Program-made: the position numbers and the translations under genes
Origin: a virus
DNA length: 64,000 nt
Direction: 5' to 3' (one strand)
IMG/VR virus record: IMGVR_UViG_3300006752_006525
Location: 1-64,000 of that record
Notes under the pieces: model-generated
The model's input: the letters and a program-made list of their open reading frames with translations, nothing else
Told to the model about the DNA's origin: nothing
The model's database searches: none
Part shown: positions 16,887 through 24,940 of the stretch, piece after piece
Layout of the letters: every line of letters begins with the position of its first letter
How positions within the stretch are numbered: position 1 is the stretch's first letter

Positions 16887-17728
16887 CAACAGAGTACGCA
16901 TTTTTAGAATACACATATAATCCAAGTAGGTATTCAGATGAGAGCATAGGTGAGCAGTTTGCCGCCTTGGGTTTTCGTATGCGTACATCAAGTGAAACAA
17001 ACAATGCTCAACTGTGGACCCAACGTAATTCAATTATTTTATTAAACAGAAATGACGATGCAGAAAAAGATGGCATATCAGGGATAGGATTTGTTACCCC
17101 ACTGTCATCAATAGAACACTTGCCTGTTAAGTATGATGATGACTTAGCAATGTACATTCTCGATAATGGAACACCTTTTAGAAGTCTTTTTGTTGATGAA
17201 GATGAATATGCCAAGATACGAAACATACTGCAAAGACACAAAGTATACGACTTACCTGCATATTCCAAGCCTGAGTTTCAACACATATCAGGCATAGTGT
17301 ACAATCAACATCACAGATCAGTGATGGACCATTACCAAGATATAGGATTCAAATTTACCAAGCAAGGAGAAACCTATAACACATTGGTGAGCAACAACAA
17401 TAGATTCAGCATACTGATAGACAGGACAAGTAGAAACAATAATGTTCCTGCAATGATAGTAGACACTAACGATGTGTTTGCATCTACAGCAAGTCTACTT
17501 GTTAATAACTTAGACTTAAAAGAGTACAATGCAACAGTAGATAATTTTGGTGCATTGAATTACAAAATCAATTCCTACAACTGCCTAGCATTTGGCAACG
17601 AAGAATCATATAGCATAGAAAACAAAGTAGTCCAAGCATTACCCGGATTAGATGTGATATTCAGACAGAGAAAGCAGACCATACACATACTAGAACACAA
17701 CATATTATCACACTATGAACGGATTTGA
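16883..17728 (+). CDS. Hypothetical protein, possible glyoxalase/VOC fold
   Basis: 281 aa. Two halves each contain a segment like the beta-alpha-beta of vicinal-oxygen-chelate proteins: FLEYTYNPSRY...FAALGFRM at the start, and FQHISGIVYNQHHRSV...YQDIGFKF in the middle. This is reminiscent of hydroxyphenylpyruvate-dioxygenase-like double VOC proteins. A metal triad cannot be assigned with confidence. It is translationally coupled to the A-type carrier and the next gene. Confidence 0.4.
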   Translation: MTTEYAFLEYTYNPSRYSDESIGEQFAALGFRMRTSSETNNAQLWTQRNSIILLNRNDDAEKDGISGIGFVTPLSSIEHLPVKYDDDLAMYILDNGTPFRSLFVDEDEYAKIRNILQRHKVYDLPAYSKPEFQHISGIVYNQHHRSVMDHYQDIGFKFTKQGETYNTLVSNNNRFSILIDRTSRNNNVPAMIVDTNDVFASTASLLVNNLDLKEYNATVDNFGALNYKINSYNCLAFGNEESYSIENKVVQALPGLDVIFRQRKQTIHILEHNILSHYERI

Positions 17729-18047
17729 AATAGATACTCTTCCACGTAGTAATACGTATGCCAATATGTTCTCAGATGAGAAAATGTTTGAAGCATTTGG
17801 TAAACTTAATCCAACACTAACAGAACGCACTGCATACTTTGCAGAATGCTGGCTTGAATGGCGTCCAAACAGATATATGCTAATCAGAGGTAAATCAGAT
17901 AGAGAGTTACGTAAGGTACTTATTGACTACGGATTGCAAGATTTTTGGGATTTTCAATTAAAAAGCGGCCAGATTCGCTTCAGGACACCCGACTTAGCGG
18001 CGATAAGTAAGTTAAGTATTGCAAAGGATTATTTGAAAGATGTTTGA
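17715..18047 (+). CDS. Hypothetical protein, 110 aa
   Basis: Mixed alpha/beta sequence with several Trp/Tyr (AECWLEWRPNRYMLIRG). No family was recognised. It overlaps both neighbours, so it belongs to the same polycistronic unit as the A-type carrier. Confidence 0.55.
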   Translation: MNGFEIDTLPRSNTYANMFSDEKMFEAFGKLNPTLTERTAYFAECWLEWRPNRYMLIRGKSDRELRKVLIDYGLQDFWDFQLKSGQIRFRTPDLAAISKLSIAKDYLKDV

Positions 18048-18354
18048 TTATTATGATTATGTTAATAAGTTATCAGAAGATAAACTTGTTACTGAAATTG
18101 ACAAAGTAACAAAACGTTTATTAGCAACATCTCCAACATCTCCTGTTGTAGGACAACTACAAGGCATGTTGGAAATGGCACAACAAGCATATCAAGATTC
18201 CCTTTTCAAAGCAAGAGTCAAAGTAGAGGACAAAGTAATTGACATTGGTGAGATGGAAAGTGTTGATTACATACCAGAAGAATACAGCAAAGATGAATTA
18301 ATGATTGAGATTGTAAGATCATACTTAGGTAAGGATGGGCCGGATGGACAATAA
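18040..18354 (+). CDS. Hypothetical helical protein, 104 aa
   Basis: Predicted helical (MFDYYDYVNKLSEDKLVTEIDKVTK reads in heptads), with an acidic C-terminus. It overlaps the following start. No motif was recognised. Confidence 0.55.
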   Translation: MFDYYDYVNKLSEDKLVTEIDKVTKRLLATSPTSPVVGQLQGMLEMAQQAYQDSLFKARVKVEDKVIDIGEMESVDYIPEEYSKDELMIEIVRSYLGKDGPDGQ

Positions 18355-19072
18355 ATTTACACTACAAAAAACAACACCATTAAAGTTTATATTACTTGAT
18401 GATATACAAAAAGGATTTGAAATAATTGAATACAATTTTTCATTCAGTATGTACACAGGCGTGTCAGACATCAGTGAAGAAAGTGTATTGAATGCACAAA
18501 AACAACAGAACGTGAGTTTTGCAAAAGCACTTACATTCATAGAAGGTGTGTTAAACAAAAGCATAATGTACGTTATGAAGGACAATCAACTAGATGTTGA
18601 TGTAATATTCAAAGGCATAGAAAACAACTTTGTGGCATTACCTGATACATCAGAACAAACTATATGTGCAATGCTACACAGCAAGTTAAACACTATCACA
18701 GGTCCAAACACAGTAATTGAAACTGTCAAGTTAGAAGACATAAACGAAAACATGATGTATGAGTATTCACACAACAACGAAGATGCTTACATGGAATTAC
18801 CTGCTATCAACGAATGGGTAACAGACATGAGCTACTGGCAGATACCTTGGTGGTTTAGAAATGATATTAGTACGTCTGATAAGTTAGCAACCTCACATGA
18901 AGAATTAGAAGAATGGCAATCAAAATTTGATGAAGTAGAAAAGTGTAACACAGAAACATTCAAAGAAATAGAAATAGAAATTTTAGAGTCTTGGCAAAAA
19001 CTTGACAACTCCCCTCCTGGAGAACTAATTAAAGTTGACTTTGGTAAAAAGAAACCTGAAAAAAACATTTGA
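18344..19072 (+). CDS. Hypothetical acidic protein, 242 aa
   Basis: Start MDNKFTL is chosen because AAGGA lies upstream. The C-terminal third is Glu-rich and helical, with an aromatic patch (WVTDMSYWQIPWWF). No enzyme motif is seen. It ends next to the promoter of the Pol III-like fragment. Confidence 0.55.
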   Translation: MDNKFTLQKTTPLKFILLDDIQKGFEIIEYNFSFSMYTGVSDISEESVLNAQKQQNVSFAKALTFIEGVLNKSIMYVMKDNQLDVDVIFKGIENNFVALPDTSEQTICAMLHSKLNTITGPNTVIETVKLEDINENMMYEYSHNNEDAYMELPAINEWVTDMSYWQIPWWFRNDISTSDKLATSHEELEEWQSKFDEVEKCNTETFKEIEIEILESWQKLDNSPPGELIKVDFGKKKPEKNI

Positions 19073-19097
19073 CAAAAAAGCATTTATAAGGTATAAT
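19069..19097 (+). promoter_or_regulatory. Sigma70-type promoter, leaderless
   Basis: TTGACA (19069-19074), 17 bp, TATAAT (19092-19097). The ATG at 19103 is at the predicted +1. Confidence 0.75.
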
Positions 19098-19102
19098 ACA
19101 GT

Positions 19103-19573
19103 ATGCAAATTCTAAATGAAGAACAAGTCGGTATTGAAATGTTGTATAGAAATAAATCTATACAAGATGTTCCTTTTTTAGAAGATGTTGTAAAAAGATA
19201 TAACAGTGTTTGTGAAGAACTAAACATCATGCCAATTACTAGCGAAGGTAATTGGAGCAAAGAATTTAATATACCACAATACTACAAAGACTTAGATGTT
19301 GAGGAATATGTAAGAGGACTAATTCCTACAAGCGGAGATTCAGCCGAGGCTGTCGAAGCCAGAGTAGAAATGGAATTAGCCGAATTTAATGCCAGGAACC
19401 TATATCCTGTTCTACAACTTTTGATATATATTATAGACACAATGCGGAAAAACAACCTCATTTGGGGTGTTGGAAGAGGTAGTAGTGTTGCAAGTTATGT
19501 ACTGTTCCTATTGGGCATACATAAAGTAGACAGTATAAAGTATAACTTAGATATAAGAGAGTTTTTGAAATAA
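19103..19573 (+). CDS. Stand-alone fragment like the DNA polymerase III alpha palm
   Basis: 156 aa. The C-terminal ~40 residues, WGVGRGSSVASYVLFLLG then VDSIKYNLDIREFLK, match the conserved GxGRGSxxGSLxxYxLGI-VDPxxxxLxFxRFL block at the start of the DnaE palm. The catalytic aspartates of DnaE lie after this block and are absent. It is therefore not a polymerase by itself; it may be a remnant or a domesticated nucleotide- or protein-binding piece. The gene is expressed from a strong leaderless promoter, which argues against simple decay. The next gene starts at its stop (TAATG). Confidence 0.55.
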   Translation: MQILNEEQVGIEMLYRNKSIQDVPFLEDVVKRYNSVCEELNIMPITSEGNWSKEFNIPQYYKDLDVEEYVRGLIPTSGDSAEAVEARVEMELAEFNARNLYPVLQLLIYIIDTMRKNNLIWGVGRGSSVASYVLFLLGIHKVDSIKYNLDIREFLK

Positions 19574-20097
19574 TGGTAACAAGAAAAACTAACAGAGGTG
19601 CTCCAATTGATTTTGATGCACTTATGGCAAAACAGAATCCAAGTAGTCCTGCACTAGGAAACATGGGTGTAAATGCCAAAGGCGATAGGCTTGGTCCACG
19701 TAATGAAGTGGTAGAACCTGCTGAAGCAAGAGTTCGTAGAACCTATGCAAAAACAGAAACTGTTAGTAATGATCAAGTCAGTCTCAAAGGTGAAACTAGA
19801 ACGTTAACACCTGACACTGACCCTGCAATGAATGATGTTAAGACTGCAAAGACAGCATCTGAAAATGTACGAACCTCCGCTGAACCATCAGTTACAGAAA
19901 CAGTTAAAGAAGTATTAGATGATGCTAGTGCCGGGTTTGATAACAGACAAGAACATGACACAGAATCATTTGATGATCCCACTCCACCCGAAGGTGAAAA
20001 CTTTGATGAAGTACAACCTCTAGGTTTTAAGGAAGTAGAATTACCCAATGGCGATATTGAAATGGTTCCTTATTACCGAGAGGAAGACGCACCTTGA
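19573..20097 (+). CDS. Disordered hypothetical protein, 174 aa
   Basis: The N-terminus (TNRGAPIDFDALMAKQ, then GNMGVNAKGDRLG) has a conserved look that I recall from T4-like marine phages. The rest is low-complexity Thr/Glu/Pro-rich, hence probably disordered. The function is unknown; a virion or scaffold-associated role is only a guess. Confidence 0.6.
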   Translation: MVTRKTNRGAPIDFDALMAKQNPSSPALGNMGVNAKGDRLGPRNEVVEPAEARVRRTYAKTETVSNDQVSLKGETRTLTPDTDPAMNDVKTAKTASENVRTSAEPSVTETVKEVLDDASAGFDNRQEHDTESFDDPTPPEGENFDEVQPLGFKEVELPNGDIEMVPYYREEDAP

Positions 20098-20423
20098 GCA
20101 AACAACTAGATTTAGATTTCAACAGTACAGTAACTATTTCAACTCCTACTAGCACATATACAATGTGTGACAGTGACTGGAATAGTGATTCTATTACTGT
20201 GACCACTGACAGCGACTATTCCACAATAAGTGGTTACGATGATCTCACAATCAACACAGGTAATTTGTTTGAGGACTTACCTGTAAAGATAGGCAAATAC
20301 GAGTTGACCGAAAAAAGTTTGGAAAAGGTATTTGCTGTCATAGATATATTTGAGAATGATGAGGACCTCAAAGATGTTCTCAAATCACAAATAGCATTGA
20401 ACCGGATAAAAAATGAAAATTAG
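20094..20423 (+). CDS. Hypothetical protein, 109 aa (TTG start)
   Basis: TTG is used because it overlaps the preceding stop and has GAGGAAG upstream. The first 50 residues are Thr/Ser/Asp-rich; the remainder is helical and acidic. No family was recognised. Confidence 0.5.
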   Translation: MSKQLDLDFNSTVTISTPTSTYTMCDSDWNSDSITVTTDSDYSTISGYDDLTINTGNLFEDLPVKIGKYELTEKSLEKVFAVIDIFENDEDLKDVLKSQIALNRIKNEN

Positions 20424-20781
20424 AGCAATTAACGATAATATACTTTGTGTAGATGGTGACTTCGGAGAGCAAGTTACTCAAAGCGGTATTATTATTCAAA
20501 ACACCAGCGGTAAAGAAGAAGGTATATATTCACGTTGGTTTAAGGTATTTGAAGTAGGCCCAGACATTGATTGGTTAACACCAGGGCAATGGGTATATGT
20601 AGAATATGGTAGATGGACTGAAGCAATGAAACTGTCCGACGATAGGTTTGAAACTGATGACAACAAAGCAGATGTATGGAAAGTAGATCCTAAAGGTTGT
20701 TTAGCAGTTGCAGACGAAAAACCAGATGGAGTCAGTGTTGCTGACGTATTTGGTGATGTATATCGCAAACAGAGAGATTAA
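20413..20781 (+). CDS. GroES/gp31-like cochaperonin
   Basis: 122 aa. MKIRAINDNILCVDGDF, then TQSGIIIQ, FKVFEVGPDIDW, and PGQWVYVEYGRW follow the GroES barrel strands. The TQSGIII segment compares with T4 gp31 VTESGLII. A mobile loop would lie around GKEEGIYS. T4 gp31 replaces GroES to let GroEL fold the large capsid protein gp23. A similar job is expected here with host GroEL. It is coupled to the next gene (TAATG). Confidence 0.75.
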   Translation: MKIRAINDNILCVDGDFGEQVTQSGIIIQNTSGKEEGIYSRWFKVFEVGPDIDWLTPGQWVYVEYGRWTEAMKLSDDRFETDDNKADVWKVDPKGCLAVADEKPDGVSVADVFGDVYRKQRD

Positions 20782-20948
20782 TGAAGTTACCTAACATACA
20801 AAACAGAGTAGGCTTAACCACAGCAGGGTTGACAGGAAATGTAATTCTAGCAGGAATTATATTTGGCAGTCTAAATCCATGGTGGTTAATAGTTTCAATA
20901 GTAATGATAATGGCTGGAATGGGTTACGAATCAGGAAGAAATCAATAA
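20781..20948 (+). CDS. Small membrane protein, 55 aa
   Basis: Two hydrophobic segments (VILAGIIFGSL and WWLIVSIVMIMAGMG) and a polar end. It sits between TAATG overlaps on both sides, strong evidence for co-translation. No family was recognised. Confidence 0.6.
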   Translation: MKLPNIQNRVGLTTAGLTGNVILAGIIFGSLNPWWLIVSIVMIMAGMGYESGRNQ

Positions 20949-21187
20949 TGCCGTACATAGAAAAAACAGGCAACAAAGCAATCAGAGAGCAACTGTGGCA
21001 ATGGGAAGGCGTAATGCATGACCCTAACATAGATGGCTTCAATGGTTGGGGTTGTAAACAAAAAATATATGAAGTTTACTTTCAAGCAAAAGAAGCAATA
21101 GAAAATGGTCCTTCATATTTCGGCGAGGAAGAATGGTTACAGGAAAGGAAGGATGAAAAAGCCTTCAAAAAATTAGGAGGGGGATAA
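20948..21187 (+). CDS. Hypothetical protein, 79 aa
   Basis: The start at 20948 is set by the TAATG overlap. Charged and aromatic, ending FKKLGGG. No family was recognised. Confidence 0.55.
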   Translation: MPYIEKTGNKAIREQLWQWEGVMHDPNIDGFNGWGCKQKIYEVYFQAKEAIENGPSYFGEEEWLQERKDEKAFKKLGGG

Positions 21188-21571
21188 ATGAATACTAGAT
21201 TAGCAGTATTACTATCAATATTATTTGTCACAGGATGTGCAAACGTAGCAAAGTATATTCCTAGTGACTTTGATAATGTAGAGTTTGGTAAATTAGCAGA
21301 ACTGCATGTGATAGCAGAAGAGCCATTAGATGGTGTTAACTGGTGCGGACGAGCAGACATTGGCATGATGAACCACAATGCTAAAATTTTAACAGTATAC
21401 AGCGAACACAGATTAAACGACAACATCAAAAACATTTACACAGCAATACAAGACTTAACACAGGAACTATACGACAGAAAAAATCCTAGCGAAGGCTATT
21501 GTAAAATAAAAAGACAGGGTATTGCTAACATATCAGAACAAGCCTTGGCAACATTTGGAGACAGAAAATGA
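21188..21571 (+). CDS. Predicted lipoprotein, 127 aa
   Basis: Signal peptide with lipobox VTGC (Cys17), behind a very strong AGGAGGGGG site. The mature part has two further Cys (NWCGRAD and GYCKIKR) that could form a disulfide. Envelope location is expected; a superinfection-exclusion or lysis-related role is possible but unproven. Confidence 0.65.
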   Translation: MNTRLAVLLSILFVTGCANVAKYIPSDFDNVEFGKLAELHVIAEEPLDGVNWCGRADIGMMNHNAKILTVYSEHRLNDNIKNIYTAIQDLTQELYDRKNPSEGYCKIKRQGIANISEQALATFGDRK

Positions 21572-21783
21572 ATGTAGAACAATGGCAAACCAGCAAAGAA
21601 AAAGAAGTCAGAGAACTTAAGAATCTATGGGAAAGCGGCGGCATCTCAGAAAGCGAATACAAAGAACTTGTAGAAGATGTCATTGACATTGCCAAGATTC
21701 AAGATGACTTAGCAACAGAAGATCTCAAAAACAAAGTAGTAAAAGCAATTGACGCAATCAAGGTAGTGGCAGGCTTATTATAA
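21568..21783 (+). CDS. Small helical protein, 71 aa
   Basis: Charged helical sequence resembling short C-terminal (SHOCT-like) segments, with WESGGISESEYKELVED. It overlaps the lipoprotein stop by four bases. Confidence 0.5.
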   Translation: MNVEQWQTSKEKEVRELKNLWESGGISESEYKELVEDVIDIAKIQDDLATEDLKNKVVKAIDAIKVVAGLL

Positions 21784-22599
21784 ATGAAGTTGAAACTAGG
21801 CATCATTGGTGCCGGCTTTGTAGGCGGTTCAGTAATTGAAGGATTTGATACTGATACTGTAGACCAGTTTGTGGTGGATCCACTATATAACGACAACACA
21901 ATTGATGACCTTGTCAAATATGATCCACCACTTCTTTTTGTTTGTGTACCTACACCAGAAACAGAATCAGGTGATGTTGATGTATCTATAGCAAGACAAA
22001 CACTAAGCGATCTTGCTGACAGAAAGTACAAAGGCATTGTGGTAATCAAAAGCACAATCACACCTAAACATCTAACAAAAATGAAAAAGGATTTTGCAAT
22101 AAACTTGGTGTACAATCCAGAGTTTCTCACAGAAGCAAATGCACATCAAGACTTTATAAATCCAAACATGCAAGTGTTAGGTGGCAGTTGGAAATTCTGC
22201 GACAAAGTAGAAAAAGCATACGCAAGACACAGCAAAGTAAAAACTGTGCCTACATTCAAAGTAGATCTCATCACAGCAAGTTTAATCAAGTACACTATAA
22301 ACAGTTGGCTTGCAACCAAAGTCATTTTTATGAATGACTTGCACAACTTGTTTACACAAAGTGGTTCTAATTCTACTTGGGAGCAATTCACAGAAATATT
22401 ACAAACAGATCCACGCATGGGTAAAACACACATGCAAGTACCTGGTCCAGATGGTTCGTTTGGTTTTGGTGGACATTGTTTCCCTAAGGACACCAAAGCA
22501 CTGTTACACTATGCTAATAAACTACAAGCAGATTTAGGAGTGTTAAAAACTGCTGTAAAATTAAATGACAAAGTGTACAGAAATGACGCAGATAATTAG
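21784..22599 (+). CDS. Nucleotide-sugar (UDP-glucose/GDP-mannose type) dehydrogenase, short form
   Basis: 271 aa. Rossmann motif GIIGAGFVGG at residues 6-15. VPTPETESGDVD and YNPEFLTEANA match the UDPGDH family, and the catalytic Cys232 lies in GFGGHCFPKDT. Bacterial enzymes are ~390-440 aa; the C-terminal UDP-sugar-binding domain is missing. It may therefore use another partner or substrate. Such enzymes oxidise UDP-glucose or UDP/GDP-sugars to uronates for surface polysaccharide. The overlapping glycosyltransferase-like gene supports a sugar context. Confidence 0.85.
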   Translation: MKLKLGIIGAGFVGGSVIEGFDTDTVDQFVVDPLYNDNTIDDLVKYDPPLLFVCVPTPETESGDVDVSIARQTLSDLADRKYKGIVVIKSTITPKHLTKMKKDFAINLVYNPEFLTEANAHQDFINPNMQVLGGSWKFCDKVEKAYARHSKVKTVPTFKVDLITASLIKYTINSWLATKVIFMNDLHNLFTQSGSNSTWEQFTEILQTDPRMGKTHMQVPGPDGSFGFGGHCFPKDTKALLHYANKLQADLGVLKTAVKLNDKVYRNDADN

Positions 22600-23695
22600 A
22601 ACACATGCTGGCTCTATCTATCACTTAGATATAGAACCACCATGGTGGGGACCAATAAAACATCTAGTTAAAGATAAATTTTGTATACTCTGCTACGGCG
22701 GAAAAGATCTAACCAGTTGCAATTGGCAAGAGTTAAATTTTCACAACAAAGACATTGCTGTAATACAATATTCAGAAGCATTCGAAGATATAATGTTTGC
22801 TATAGAAGATTGGAATCTCAAAAACGTTACATTAATAACCAATAATCTAGGTCTTAGAAGCACAGAGAACGTCTCTGTGCATAGGTTTATGTGGTTTGAA
22901 TACATGCACACCTATCATCAAGAAAACTTTGTGTTAGAGGAAATGTGCCACAACGAAGCAGTAAACAAAAAGTTTATATCACTTAATGGTAGAAGAAATG
23001 TGACTAGGTTGTTCATGATACTTGGGCTGAAGTATAGAAATCTTTTAGACAAAGGCTTTGTGAGTTTATTACCTGCAACATGGAAACCAACAAAATTATA
23101 CAATTGGCGAGATGGTATAAAAGCAGTAATAGACTTTGTACAAAATTCAAGCGAGTCAGTTATTATACCCAATGACGGAAGATTTTTAGATAACTTGGTT
23201 GTTGACAGGAACATGAAAGGCAAAGACACTGCATCAAACATTATGTCCAATAGATGGCTTAAAGAATGTAATGTATCTGATGTATTAGATGGCCCATGCC
23301 ATTTTAGTTTACTGCCTATGATAAATCAATCCTTCTTTACTGTGATCAACGAAACATTTACATGCAATGGTGATCCAATGTTCTTTACTGAGAAAACATT
23401 TAAGGCCATGCAATATGGACACCCTTTTGTTTTATGTGGTGTGCCAGGTGCATTGGCAAAATTACGTGAGTTAGGATACAAAACGTTTCATCCTTACATT
23501 GATGAAAGTTATGATTTAGAGGTTGACGATTTAACAAGATATGTTAAAATATTAGAGCAGATTAAAATACTATGCGAACTAGATAACCAACAACTTAAAA
23601 CCTTTTTAAGTAACGTTCGACCTATCGCAGAGCATAACTATATGACACTAAGAGATAAAACAAACTGGATTTATAATGAAAGAACTTTGGACTGA
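22583..23695 (+). CDS. Glycosyltransferase-like protein
   Basis: 370 aa from ATG 22583; an in-frame ATG at 22565 is an alternative. The C-terminal block FFTEKTFKAMQYGHPFVLCGVPG, then LRELGYKTFHPYIDESYD, resembles the donor-binding end of phage and exostosin/fucosyltransferase-like glycosyltransferases (TEKxxKxxxxGxPF). The N-terminal half is unlike known folds. Together with the dehydrogenase it could decorate a virion or host surface glycan. Confidence 0.5.
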   Translation: MTQIIRTHAGSIYHLDIEPPWWGPIKHLVKDKFCILCYGGKDLTSCNWQELNFHNKDIAVIQYSEAFEDIMFAIEDWNLKNVTLITNNLGLRSTENVSVHRFMWFEYMHTYHQENFVLEEMCHNEAVNKKFISLNGRRNVTRLFMILGLKYRNLLDKGFVSLLPATWKPTKLYNWRDGIKAVIDFVQNSSESVIIPNDGRFLDNLVVDRNMKGKDTASNIMSNRWLKECNVSDVLDGPCHFSLLPMINQSFFTVINETFTCNGDPMFFTEKTFKAMQYGHPFVLCGVPGALAKLRELGYKTFHPYIDESYDLEVDDLTRYVKILEQIKILCELDNQQLKTFLSNVRPIAEHNYMTLRDKTNWIYNERTLD

Positions 23696-24599
23696 AAAAT
23701 ATCGACCAAGCACAATTGATACGTATGTATTCCGTGATGATAACCAACGTAGGCAAGTTGCTGGTTGGGTAAATGATGGCGCATTGCCTCACTTGCTGTT
23801 TAGCGGTGCACCTGGCACTGGTAAGACTACATTAGCAAAAGTATTGTTGCGTGAACTAGACGTAGCAGACATGGATGTATTAGAGATTAATGCTAGTAAT
23901 GAAAACAATGTAGACACAATTAGAAACAAGATTACAAACTTTAGTAGCACTATGCCTTTTGGTGATTTGAAATATGTGTTACTAGATGAGGCTGATTATA
24001 TCACGCCAAATGGACAAGCGGCATTACGTGGTGTAATGGAGATGTATCATACAAGTTGTAGATTCATTCTAACATGTAATTATCCACAACGTATTATTCC
24101 TGCACTACACAGTAGATGCCAAGGCTTTCACATTGAGAAGTTAGACATCAATGAGTTCACTGCAAGAATTGCAAAAATTTGTATAGATGAAAACGTTGAA
24201 GTAGACTTAGACACACTAGATACTTATGTACAAGCAAGTTATCCAGACTTGCGTAAAAGCATTAATCTAGTACAACAAAATGTAGTAGACAATTCACTAC
24301 AAAAGCCACAAGAAGGTGATCAAAGTGCTAGTGATTGGATGTTGAAAGTTGTTGAAATGTTCAAAGCAGGGCAATACAAGCAGGCACGTGAACTGATTGT
24401 TAGTCAAGCAAGACCAGAAGAGTATGATGACGTGTACAAGTTCATGTACAGGAACCTGGAACTGTGGGGAACAACAGAACAGCAACAAGACCAAGCAGTT
24501 GTTATTATCAGAGATGGTATGGTTAAGAGCGTATCATGTGCTGACCCAGAAATTAATCTCAGTGCAACACTTATAGAACTACACTTAAACAGTATGTAG
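23676..24599 (+). CDS. 44: Sliding-clamp loader large subunit (T4 gp44/RFC-like)
   Basis: 307 aa AAA+ ATPase. Walker A GAPGTGKTT (44-52), Walker B VLLDEADY (101-108), and the SRC arginine-finger motif at 146-148 (HSRCQG). WTEKYRPSTIDTYV is the typical RFC N-terminus. It loads the gp45 clamp (57035) for gp43 (54036). A gp62-like small subunit was not recognised in the window. It overlaps the glycosyltransferase end by 20 bases. Confidence 0.93.
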   Translation: MKELWTEKYRPSTIDTYVFRDDNQRRQVAGWVNDGALPHLLFSGAPGTGKTTLAKVLLRELDVADMDVLEINASNENNVDTIRNKITNFSSTMPFGDLKYVLLDEADYITPNGQAALRGVMEMYHTSCRFILTCNYPQRIIPALHSRCQGFHIEKLDINEFTARIAKICIDENVEVDLDTLDTYVQASYPDLRKSINLVQQNVVDNSLQKPQEGDQSASDWMLKVVEMFKAGQYKQARELIVSQARPEEYDDVYKFMYRNLELWGTTEQQQDQAVVIIRDGMVKSVSCADPEINLSATLIELHLNSM

Positions 24600-24601
24600 T
24601 C

Positions 24602-24609
24602 GATAAATA
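24602..24609 (+). promoter_or_regulatory. Late promoter GATAAATA
   Basis: GATAAATAGTGTTACACAGG gives the octamer, a short leader and a strong AGGAG site before the 103-aa gene. Confidence 0.75.
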
Positions 24610-24628
24610 GTGTTACACAGGAGAATAC

Positions 24629-24940
24629 ATGGCTGATAATAAACAAACCATAGTTGAAGATAAAGAAGTCGTAATCAAGAAATTACCTTGGTACAAACGA
24701 CTATGGCAATGGTGGCTTAGTCTATTCAAAGAAGAATACGAATTAATTGTTTGGTTTCATTCTGAAACTATTGAACATCAAGACGGATTAAAAACTATCA
24801 GACGCAGTTGCAAAACATTCATGTTAAAGGACGTCTCAAAGAAAACATCTACTCATATAGTTGGTAAAGACATATTTAACAAACCGTTTGAGATTAAAAC
24901 AGTTGAACCGTTCGATTACCAACTACGCAAATTAATGTAA
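24629..24940 (+). CDS. Late-expressed hypothetical protein, 103 aa
   Basis: An aromatic amphipathic segment (LPWYKRLWQWWLSLF) near residues 19-33 suggests membrane association. The remainder is beta-type. It is driven by a late promoter and coupled (TAATG) to the second radical SAM gene, whose late expression is thereby implied. Confidence 0.6.
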   Translation: MADNKQTIVEDKEVVIKKLPWYKRLWQWWLSLFKEEYELIVWFHSETIEHQDGLKTIRRSCKTFMLKDVSKKTSTHIVGKDIFNKPFEIKTVEPFDYQLRKLM

